From Mxb001 sp044360385 (GTDB lineage Bacteria; Actinomycetota; Actinomycetes; S36-B12), in assembly GCA_044360385.1 (NCBI GenBank), contig JBIKKK010000139.1:1-5872 (forward strand): a stretch of DNA of 5,872 bases. Reading direction: 5' to 3'. The notes beneath the pieces are model-generated. The model ran no database searches, was not told where the DNA came from, and saw only the letters and a program-made list of their open reading frames with translations. Below are positions 1-5,531 of the stretch, in pieces. The position numbers were made by a program, and so were the translations under genes. Each line of letters begins with the position of its first letter. The first letter of the stretch is position 1.

Positions 1-444
1 AAGCAGATCGGGATCCTGACGCCAGCGCATCCCCGTCCCCATGACCGGCCCGATGATCACGCCCATGAGGGGCCGCTTCACGAGGATCGAGATGGCGAAG
101 GCCAGGGCGCTGAGGATGTTGGCGAGCGCCCGGATCTCGAAGAACCCCAGCGGGTCGTCCTGGTACGCCGCGAAGAGCGCTGCCACGGCCACCCCGAGCA
201 ACCCGGAGAGCACCCGGACGGGCTTCTCGCGGCGGGCGAGCTTGACGCCCGCGAGCACGAGCGCGGTCGCCAGGGCGACCGCGACGGCGACGGCCAGGCT
301 GCTGCCCGAAGCGAAGTAGGCCAGGACGAAGAGCACGGTGGGCGCCATCGACTCGACCGCGCCCCAGGGGCCACCGAGGAGGACACGCAGGGGATGACGG
401 TCATCGACCTCGGGATTGGGCTCCTCGGGGGCCGGCTGACTCAC
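1..444 (-). CDS. DUF3159 family membrane protein, 3' end outside window
   Basis: The first 148 codons are visible, read leftward from a GTG start at 444; the C-terminus lies beyond base 1. The opening is a short acidic, proline-rich tail (residues 1-18). It is followed by LLGGPWGAVESMAPTVLF (22-39), which I recognise as the DUF3159 signature. Hydrophobic segments lie at about 34-50, 51-70, 79-94 and 107-122, then a GVIIGP stretch and the MRWRQDP motif (139-145) typical of the family. The function is unknown; it is an integral membrane protein. From memory, in mycobacteria the family sits near dut, a DUF3710 gene and Trk potassium-uptake genes, but none of these is visible here. GTG 444 is chosen because no other start precedes the conserved region and a -10-like TACCCT lies 6 nt before it. 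GAGAGG abuts the start with no spacing, so it cannot work as a normal ribosome site. The family call is fairly secure. Confidence 0.85.
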   Translation of the reverse strand, partial: MSQPAPEEPNPEVDDRHPLRVLLGGPWGAVESMAPTVLFVLAYFASGSSLAVAVAVALATALVLAGVKLARREKPVRVLSGLLGVAVAALFAAYQDDPLGFFEIRALANILSALAFAISILVKRPLMGVIIGPVMGTGMRWRQDPDLL

Positions 445-450
445 CCTCTC

Positions 451-456
451 AGGGTA
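451..456 (-). promoter_or_regulatory. Candidate leaderless -10 box for the DUF3159 gene
   Basis: On the minus strand TACCCT (TANNNT type) is followed by six bases (GAGAGG) and then the GTG start. That spacing would place the transcription start at the start codon. No convincing -35 hexamer is seen. The same arrangement precedes four other genes in the window. Confidence 0.55.
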
Positions 457-467
457 TCGCCGCGACT

Positions 468-478
468 CGGGCTGCCCG
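468..478. repeat. Short perfect inverted repeat between divergent -10 boxes
   Basis: CGGGC-T-GCCCG is a perfect 5-1-5 dyad. It lies near the middle of the 52-bp region between the divergent DUF3159 and secreted-protein starts, between their -10 boxes (451-456 and 485-490). Its position would suit an operator acting on both promoters. At this GC content an 11-base dyad can easily arise by chance, so function is unproven. Confidence 0.25.
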
Positions 479-484
479 GAGGCC

Positions 485-490
485 TACCGT
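485..490 (+). promoter_or_regulatory. Candidate leaderless -10 box for the secreted cysteine-rich protein
   Basis: TACCGT is followed by six bases (TTCCTC) and then ATG 497. A GGAGG lies at 478-482, but it is 14 nt from the ATG, too far for a usual Shine-Dalgarno site and upstream of the -10 box. A leaderless transcript starting at the ATG is the simpler reading. No clear -35 box is seen. Confidence 0.55.
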
Positions 491-496
491 TTCCTC

Positions 497-1564
497 ATGG
501 CCTCTCGCGTGATGTACGCCGTCCTGCCAGCGGTCTTCCTCGCGGCAGCGCTCCCCGCCGGCGCCCCCGCACTTGCTGCACCCGGTGCGGCGCCGGCCGT
601 ATCCGACGGTGCCGTGACCGACCTCGCGCCGACGACGGCGACGCTAAACGCCAAGAAGCGGCACACCAAGTTCTTCGTCGCGTCGTTCAATGCCGAGGCG
701 GGGGAGAAGCGATTCGCCGGCACGGAACTGGTCGTGCTGGACGCAAAGGGGACCTCACCCAACGAACTCTTCCTCGGAGTCACCCTCTCCTGCACGAGCC
801 CCTCGGGGCGGGTGAGGTCGGCGGAGGCCGGACGCAATGTCTGGCCCGCGGCTTCGTCGTTCATGATCCCCGTGGGTTTCACCTTCGTCACCGACGTGGC
901 GGGTGTGCATACCTGCGAGGCAACCGTGATGATGTGCGACCCGGGGAGCTGCACCTCACCCACGGGAAAGGGCACGGTGCGGATCGTCACGAAGTCCATG
1001 GACCCCAAGTCGTTCTCGGTCCTCTACGTCAGTGCTGCGCTTCCGCCGTGGGCGAGCAGCCTGCGCGTGCCGACGGACGGCGACCAACTCGTCAAGTCCG
1101 GCACATCATTCACCATGAAGGGCACCATCGATCTCAACGGGGCGAGCGATCCCGTCCGCATGGGCGGGATCTTCTCGATCACCAACTGCATCGAGAAGGC
1201 GTATCCCGATGCCTGTGCAAAGGCGACCAAGCCGAAGGTCCGAGGCTCGGCGTCAGCGACCATCACGCTCACCGTGGTGCAGGAGACCACCACTCCCGGC
1301 GCTAAGTGCGCCACCGCCACGGCGTCCCCTGGCCAGGGAGCCGGGACGCAAAAGATCACGTGGCAGCAGCACCATGCCGTCAGGAGCGTCTACATCCCGG
1401 ACTTCGACCTCTCGGAAGCCCCAGGCTGCGGCACGAAGGTCGACGTGACGGTCACCGTCAAGGCCGGCAAGGGCAATGCCCTGGCGCTCGAGGCGGGGAC
1501 CAAGGCCAAGGCCACCAGCGTGGTCTACGCCATCCCGGGTGACACCATCCCGACCGCAGTGTGA
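497..1564 (+). CDS. Secreted eight-cysteine protein of unknown family
   Basis: A 355-residue protein whose family I do not recognise. Residues 1-27 form a Sec-type signal peptide: Arg4, a hydrophobic core from about 5 to 19, and an A-L-A site at 25-27. There is no lipobox cysteine, LPXTG sorting motif or C-terminal membrane helix, so it is probably released or loosely wall-associated. The mature part alternates short beta-like runs with Gly/Ser/Thr/Lys turns and looks like beta-sandwich material. Cysteines are at 99, 140, 147, 152, 231, 240, 271 and 311, an even number with none in the signal peptide, as expected for disulfides. Segments 99-140 and 271-311 share the order Cys, Trp, Ile-Pro, Cys with similar spacing, suggesting two related domains. 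A VKOR gene follows 44 bp downstream. ATG 497 is preferred over ATG 512 because it sits 6 nt after a TACCGT box and keeps the basic n-region. No catalytic motif is visible. Confidence 0.8.
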   Translation: MASRVMYAVLPAVFLAAALPAGAPALAAPGAAPAVSDGAVTDLAPTTATLNAKKRHTKFFVASFNAEAGEKRFAGTELVVLDAKGTSPNELFLGVTLSCTSPSGRVRSAEAGRNVWPAASSFMIPVGFTFVTDVAGVHTCEATVMMCDPGSCTSPTGKGTVRIVTKSMDPKSFSVLYVSAALPPWASSLRVPTDGDQLVKSGTSFTMKGTIDLNGASDPVRMGGIFSITNCIEKAYPDACAKATKPKVRGSASATITLTVVQETTTPGAKCATATASPGQGAGTQKITWQQHHAVRSVYIPDFDLSEAPGCGTKVDVTVTVKAGKGNALALEAGTKAKATSVVYAIPGDTIPTAV

Positions 1565-1596
1565 TGCGCCGGCGCGCCTTGCCGCACGGCTCGTCG

Positions 1597-1602
1597 TACC
1601 GT
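1597..1602 (+). promoter_or_regulatory. Candidate leaderless -10 box for the VKOR gene
   Basis: TACCGT, identical to the box before the upstream secreted-protein gene, is followed by six bases (TAGCCC) and then ATG 1609. No Shine-Dalgarno sequence lies between the upstream stop codon (1562-1564) and this start. The gene could therefore be transcribed on its own, although read-through from upstream is also possible because no terminator hairpin is seen in the 44-bp gap. Confidence 0.55.
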
Positions 1603-1608
1603 TAGCCC

Positions 1609-2265
1609 ATGACGAGCGCGACCTCCGAGCCGACCCTGGACGCCGACGCGCTCGACGAGTGGCGAGCGGGCAAGGTGCGGCGCCTCGATCGCACGACGGC
1701 GTGGATTCTCATCGTCGGCGGCATCCTTGGTCTGATCGCGGCGTTCGAACTCACCTTAGAGAAGGTGCGGGTCCTCGCAGACCCGACTTACGTCCCTGCC
1801 TGCGATCTCAATCCAGTCCTGTCCTGCGGGTCGGTGATCATCACGCCCCAGGCGGAGGTCTTCGGCTTCCCCAACCCTGTGCTCGGACTGACCGGCTTCG
1901 CCGTCGTCATCACGCTCGGTGTGCTGCTCGCAGGCCGCGTGGCCATGCCGCGCTGGGTGTGGCTCGGCCTCAATGCGGGCGCACTCCTGGGCTTCGGCTT
2001 CGTGCAGTGGCTGGTGTGGCAGAGCCTCTACTCGATTGGCTCCCTGTGCCCCTGGTGCATGGTCGTGTGGACCGTCACCGCCCCGATCTTCGTCTGGGTG
2101 ACCTCGGCGAATCTCCTCTCGGGTCGCCTGCCCACACCGGCGTCATGGAGCAGTGCGGTGTCGGCGCTCGTGGGCCTGCGGGGCCTCATCCTGGCCGCCT
2201 GGTACGTCATCGTCCTAGGACTGATCTTCGTGCGCTGGCAGGACTACTGGCTCGGCTCGATCTGA
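1609..2265 (+). CDS. Vitamin K epoxide reductase (VKOR) family disulfide-forming membrane protein
   Basis: A 218-residue integral membrane thiol oxidoreductase. Bacterial VKOR homologues reoxidise periplasmic or extracytoplasmic DsbA-like proteins and pass electrons to quinone, doing the job of DsbB. After a hydrophilic cytoplasmic tail (1-28), hydrophobic segments lie at about 31-49, 89-109, 116-137, 147-168 and 190-209, giving the five-helix layout known for mycobacterial VKOR. Both expected cysteine pairs are present: the loop pair C65/C73 (PAC...LSCGS) and the active-site CPWC (C147/C150) at the start of helix 4. There is no fused thioredoxin domain, unlike cyanobacterial forms, and no DsbA-like partner is in the window. 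The gene upstream encodes an exported eight-cysteine protein that may be a substrate. The stop codon lies 3 bp from the stop of the convergent flavoprotein gene. Confidence 0.92.
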   Translation: MTSATSEPTLDADALDEWRAGKVRRLDRTTAWILIVGGILGLIAAFELTLEKVRVLADPTYVPACDLNPVLSCGSVIITPQAEVFGFPNPVLGLTGFAVVITLGVLLAGRVAMPRWVWLGLNAGALLGFGFVQWLVWQSLYSIGSLCPWCMVVWTVTAPIFVWVTSANLLSGRLPTPASWSSAVSALVGLRGLILAAWYVIVLGLIFVRWQDYWLGSI

Positions 2266-2268
2266 TTG

Positions 2269-4725
2269 CTACGCCTTGATGCGCGAGTTGTCCGGGTCGT
2301 ACATCGGACGTAGCGAAGCCACGGCGGGGTAGCGCACACCCGCCACGTCGATCTCCCACGTGCCGGAGTTGATGACATCGGCAGTCACGGGCTCACCGGT
2401 CTCGATCATGGCCAGCCCCACCGCACCGCCGAGGGTGTGCCCGTAGCTCGCGGCCCGCACGTATCCCACCGGTACGTCGTCGCGGTAGACGACCTCGCCG
2501 TGGAACATGAGCGGCGCGGGATCGAGGATGCGCACCTGGGCGAGGCGGCGCATGAGCGGCCCCGACTCCTTGACCGCGGTCACCGCCTGCCGACCGACGA
2601 AGTCCTTGGCCCAGTCGATCGTGAAGCCAAGGCCTACCTCGAGCGGAGAGTCGGTGTTGTCGATGTCGTGGCCGAAGTCGCGGTAGGCCTTCTCCATGCG
2701 CAGAGACGACAGCGCCTTCAGGCCGACGTGCGCCAGGTCGTACGCCGCGCCGGCCTCGGTGATGAGGTCGTAGACGTAGGCCGCCTGCTCGGCGGGCACG
2801 AAGAGCTCGTAGCCGAGCTCGCCGAGGTAGGTGATGCGCGCACACAGGACGCGTGCAAAGCCCAGGTCGATCTCGCGTGCTGCCCGGAACGGAAATGCGT
2901 CATTGCCGAGGTCGGCCTGAGTGAGTGACTGCAGGAGCTCGCGCGACCGGGGGCCCTGGATGTTGACCTGCGCCAGCCCCGACGTGACATCGGTGACCCA
3001 CCCTCGGTGCGCCTCGAGTGCGCGCTTGAGCATCGTCTCGACATGTCGGTGCGCGGTGTCCGAGGCGACGACGAGGAAGTCGCCCTCGCCCAGCTTCGTC
3101 ACGGTGAGGTCGGCCTCGAGGGTGCCCCCGTCGTTGAGCCACTGGGTGTAGGTGATGACTCCCGCCTCGCCATCCACGCGATTGGTGCTCATGCGGTCCA
3201 GGACAGCGCCGGCATCGGGGCCCTGGACGCGAAACTTCGCCATGAACGACATGTCCATCAGGCCCACGCCCTCGCGGATGGCCTGATGCTCGCGCGCCCA
3301 CGTGTCGAACCAGTTCTGCCGACCCCACGTCAACTCGTCGACCTTGGCGGCCTGACCGGGTCCGGCGTACCAGTCAGCGCCCTCCCAGCCGGAGACATCG
3401 CGGAAGAAAGCACCCTGTGCCGCAAGCCGATCGTGCACGGGTGAGCGCTTGATCCCGCGTGCTGTCTGCATCGACTTCCCAGGGAAGTGCGTCTGGTAGA
3501 CCATGCCGAGTGACTCGACCGTGCGTGTTGCGCGGTACTCCGGAGCCAATTGGTAGGTGTGCAGGCGGTCGATGTTCATGCCCGTCACGTCGATGTCGGG
3601 CAGGCCGTCGATGATCCACGTCGCGATCGCGCGGCCGATGCCGCCACCCGTGAGGATGCCGATGGAGTTGAGTCCCGCGGCGACGAAGTAGCCCCTGACC
3701 TCGGGTGACTCGCCGACGACGGGGGAGAGGTCGGGGGTGAAGGACTCCGGGCCGCAGAAGAACGTGCGGATGCCGACCTCCATCGAAGCCGGGACGCGCG
3801 CCATGGCCTTTTCGAGGTAGGGGCCCATCCGCTCCCAGTCCGGCGGGAGAGTGAGGAACGACGCGTCCTCCGGGATCGCATCCACGTGCCAGGGAGCGCA
3901 GACCGGCTCGAAGAGGCCGATCATGAGGCCGTCACCCTCGGGCCGGTAGTAGCCGTAGGAACCGGGATCCTCGAGCACGGGCAGGTCCGGATCGAGCCCG
4001 GGGATCGGGTCCGTGAGCAGGTAGTAGTGCTCGGCCGCCTGATTGGGCACCGTGACTCCCGAGCGCTCGGCGAGTTGGCGGGCCCACATGCCCGCGCAGT
4101 TGACGACGTACTCGCACTCAATGTCACCCTGCTCGGTGCGTACGCCGACGACGCGACCGTCCTTCACGAGGACATCGAGGACCGGCGTGCCCTCCAGGAT
4201 CGTCACGCCCTGCATGCGCGCGCCTTTGGCGAGTGCCATCGTGGCATCGACAGGATTCACACGGCCGTCCTGCGGCATGTAGAAGCCGGCGAGCAGATCG
4301 TCCGTACGGGCCGGTGGGAAGAGATCGGCCACCTCGCGGGGCGAGATCTCGTGCACCTCGGTGCCCATCAATCGGTTGAAGGCCGCGACGCGGCGGTATT
4401 CCTCGAGCCTGCCCTCGTCGGCGGCGACCTCGACGAGGCCGATGGGTGCGAAGCCTGTCGACTGCCCGGTCTCGGCCTCCAGCCTGGTGTAGAGGTCGCG
4501 GGTGTAGTGGCGCATGCGAGTCGAGGTTTCGGAGAAGGACCCGAAGGTCACCATGAGGCCGGCCGCGTGCCAGGTCGTGCCGGAGGTAAGCCGGTCGCGC
4601 TCGAGAAGCAGCGTCTCCGCACCCCAGCCCATATGCCCGAGGTGGTAGGCCACGGAGGCTCCGATGATCCCCCCGCCGATGACGACAACGCGGGCTCGCG
4701 AGGGCAGATTCGATGCTGACGGCAT
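2269..4725 (-). CDS. Sarcosine/dimethylglycine dehydrogenase family flavoprotein with folate-binding GcvT domains
   Basis: An 818-residue protein, the usual length for this family. Residues 13-375 are a DAO-type FAD domain: dinucleotide-binding G17-x-G19-x-x-G22, E42 at the end of the second strand, and TSGTTWHAAG (47-56), in which His53 matches the histidine that binds FAD covalently in DMGDH and SarDH. CGPESFTPD (324-332) and GGGIG (360-364) complete the domain. A linker domain (about 378-435) precedes a GcvT-like domain (about 440-700) and a C-terminal barrel (about 715-810). Asp539 in GTLEADLTV probably matches the folate-site aspartate. The expected reaction is oxidative N-demethylation of a small amine with formation of methylene-tetrahydrofolate, in the cytoplasm. 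The substrate is unproven: sarcosine, dimethylglycine and 4-methylaminobutanoate enzymes share this layout. ATG 4725 is chosen over GTG 4770 because a TAGCGT -10 box lies 8 nt before it and homology begins near residue 12. Confidence 0.9.
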   Translation of the reverse strand: MPSASNLPSRARVVVIGGGIIGASVAYHLGHMGWGAETLLLERDRLTSGTTWHAAGLMVTFGSFSETSTRMRHYTRDLYTRLEAETGQSTGFAPIGLVEVAADEGRLEEYRRVAAFNRLMGTEVHEISPREVADLFPPARTDDLLAGFYMPQDGRVNPVDATMALAKGARMQGVTILEGTPVLDVLVKDGRVVGVRTEQGDIECEYVVNCAGMWARQLAERSGVTVPNQAAEHYYLLTDPIPGLDPDLPVLEDPGSYGYYRPEGDGLMIGLFEPVCAPWHVDAIPEDASFLTLPPDWERMGPYLEKAMARVPASMEVGIRTFFCGPESFTPDLSPVVGESPEVRGYFVAAGLNSIGILTGGGIGRAIATWIIDGLPDIDVTGMNIDRLHTYQLAPEYRATRTVESLGMVYQTHFPGKSMQTARGIKRSPVHDRLAAQGAFFRDVSGWEGADWYAGPGQAAKVDELTWGRQNWFDTWAREHQAIREGVGLMDMSFMAKFRVQGPDAGAVLDRMSTNRVDGEAGVITYTQWLNDGGTLEADLTVTKLGEGDFLVVASDTAHRHVETMLKRALEAHRGWVTDVTSGLAQVNIQGPRSRELLQSLTQADLGNDAFPFRAAREIDLGFARVLCARITYLGELGYELFVPAEQAAYVYDLITEAGAAYDLAHVGLKALSSLRMEKAYRDFGHDIDNTDSPLEVGLGFTIDWAKDFVGRQAVTAVKESGPLMRRLAQVRILDPAPLMFHGEVVYRDDVPVGYVRAASYGHTLGGAVGLAMIETGEPVTADVINSGTWEIDVAGVRYPAVASLRPMYDPDNSRIKA

Positions 4726-4733
4726 GACGCCAG

Positions 4734-4739
4734 ACGCTA
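4734..4739 (-). promoter_or_regulatory. Candidate leaderless -10 box for the flavoprotein gene
   Basis: On the minus strand TAGCGT is followed by eight bases (CTGGCGTC) and then ATG 4725. The spacing allows a leaderless transcript or a leader of one or two bases. No Shine-Dalgarno sequence precedes the ATG. If correct, there is no room for a glycine riboswitch or other leader element. The 74-bp divergent region is shared with the SRPBCC gene. Confidence 0.5.
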
Positions 4740-4787
4740 TCGCCTGCCCACTTCGCAGAAGCGGCCCCACCGACCCGTCCGGGCGCT

Positions 4788-4793
4788 TAGCGT
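4788..4793 (+). promoter_or_regulatory. Candidate leaderless -10 box for the SRPBCC gene
   Basis: TAGCGT, identical to the box serving the divergent flavoprotein gene, is followed by six bases (GAACCC) and then ATG 4800. No Shine-Dalgarno sequence is present. No recognisable -35 hexamer is seen 17-18 bp upstream. Confidence 0.55.
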
Positions 4794-4799
4794 GAACCC

Positions 4800-5234
4800 A
4801 TGGGTGCTGTATCCGGATCCGAGAGCGTGACGATCAATGCACCGCTCGATGAGGTCCTCGCCGTCGTTCGCAATATCCCCGGCCAGGTGGAGTGGTTCCC
4901 GGGCTGCGTCTCGGCGCAGGTGCTCTCCACCGATGCCGACGGCCTGCCCTGCCGCGCGCGCCAGGTCAACGACGTCAAGGTGGCCAAGGACGAGTTCGAG
5001 GTCGATTACGCCCACACCGACTCAGGCATGTCCTGGAAGCTCGTCGCGCCGAGCAAGGCGCAGAAGGATGCGAGCGGTTCGTGGTCACTGTCGGCCAAGG
5101 GCTCGGGCACGGAGGCCACGCTCACGCTGTCGATCGATCCCGCGCTGCCTCTGCCGGGCTTCCTCATGAAGAAGGCACTCGGTGACACCCTCAAGGGCGC
5201 CACGAAGGGGCTCAAGAAGCACTGCGAGCACTAG
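4800..5234 (+). CDS. SRPBCC (START/Bet v 1-like, cyclase/dehydrase) family protein
   Basis: A 144-residue cytoplasmic protein with no signal peptide. It follows the polyketide cyclase/dehydrase pattern of the SRPBCC superfamily. A first strand SESVTINAP (7-15) leads into a helix, DEVLAVVRNI (17-26). Next comes the family-typical VEWFPGCV (30-37), then beta-hairpin strands (VKVAKDEFEVDYAH, 59-72; GMSWKLV, 76-82; GSWSLSAKG and ATLTLSID). A long amphipathic C-terminal helix (about 120-141) closes the fold. Members bind hydrophobic ligands such as lipids, quinones or polyketides, and some act as lipid chaperones; the ligand cannot be predicted here. Its gene is divergent from the flavoprotein gene with matching TAGCGT boxes, so co-regulation is possible, but a shared pathway is only a guess. 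Its TAG stop overlaps the TAG of the convergent EthD gene within CTAG. Confidence 0.82.
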   Translation: MGAVSGSESVTINAPLDEVLAVVRNIPGQVEWFPGCVSAQVLSTDADGLPCRARQVNDVKVAKDEFEVDYAHTDSGMSWKLVAPSKAQKDASGSWSLSAKGSGTEATLTLSIDPALPLPGFLMKKALGDTLKGATKGLKKHCEH

Positions 5235-5530
5235 CCCAGGATTGCGTGCTCCTCGACGGGCATGCGCACGCGAGAGGACACATGGGCGAGCGAGTCAGCC
5301 GCCACTGCCTTGCCGATCTCGGTCGCGTACGCCGCATCCGCTGCATCAGCTGAGTCGAACCACAACTCCGCGATGCCATCGAAGGGGGCGCCATCCTCGA
5401 GCAGGTTGAAGCAGATCCTGCGTACGGCGGGGAGGGTGCGGGCAAGCGGAGCGTGCTCCTGGGTCCACCAGCGGGCGAACTCCTCGTGACTCATGTCGTC
5501 TCGACGTACGAGCCCGATCATCACCTTCAT
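5231..5530 (-). CDS. EthD domain-containing protein
   Basis: A 99-residue protein with the dimeric alpha/beta-barrel EthD pattern. It has a first strand MKVMIGLVRR (1-10), a helix MSHEEFARWW (13-22), the characteristic TQEHAPLARTLPAVRR (23-38), a second strand RICFNLLE, and FDGIAELWFDS (50-60) leading into the last helix. His26 and the APLA turn are the residues usually most conserved. EthD was named from an ether-degradation locus; other members include small ring-modifying enzymes and proteins of unknown role, so the reaction is not predicted. ATG 5530 is chosen because it begins the first barrel strand and lies one base after the stop of the DUF1185 gene, which points to translational coupling. 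Upstream GGGGGC is the only possible ribosome site. Extending to 5620 would overlap the upstream gene and add residues unlike the family. The stop overlaps that of the convergent SRPBCC gene. Confidence 0.87.
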   Translation of the reverse strand: MKVMIGLVRRDDMSHEEFARWWTQEHAPLARTLPAVRRICFNLLEDGAPFDGIAELWFDSADAADAAYATEIGKAVAADSLAHVSSRVRMPVEEHAILG

Positions 5531-5531
5531 G

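Noticed and set aside
78..404. Minus-strand open frame inside the DUF3159 region
   Set aside because: It is Ser/Arg/Pro-rich low-complexity translation from the wrong frame. The frame starting at GTG 444 gives the recognisable membrane protein.
478..482. GGAGG as ribosome-binding site for the secreted-protein gene
   Set aside because: It is 14 nt from ATG 497, too far for normal use, and lies upstream of the TACCGT -10 box.
394..1305. 303-codon open frame on the plus strand overlapping the secreted-protein gene
   Set aside because: It is rich in Arg, His, Gly and Pro with no domain pattern, a typical out-of-frame shadow in high-GC DNA. The other frame has a clean signal peptide and ordered cysteines.
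2266..2268. Rho-independent terminator between VKOR and the flavoprotein gene
   Set aside because: Only three bases separate the two stops, and no stem-loop followed by a T run is visible on either strand nearby.
1476..2279. 267-codon plus-strand frame over the VKOR gene
   Set aside because: Its composition is Arg/Pro/His-rich, and it overlaps the whole of a gene with clear VKOR cysteine motifs and membrane helices in another frame.
3886..4719. 277-codon frame antisense to the flavoprotein
   Set aside because: Long antisense frames are expected opposite high-GC genes. It shows no recognisable domain, promoter box or ribosome site, whereas the minus strand carries a full-length conserved enzyme.
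4751..4761. CTTC-GCA-GAAG dyad between the flavoprotein and SRPBCC genes as an operator
   Set aside because: The arms are only four bases, which is common by chance, and I see no second copy or known operator consensus.
4726..4770. Fifteen-residue N-terminal extension of the flavoprotein from GTG 4770
   Set aside because: The extension covers the TAGCGT -10 box and precedes the natural start of the FAD domain. ATG 4725 fits both the promoter spacing and family alignment.
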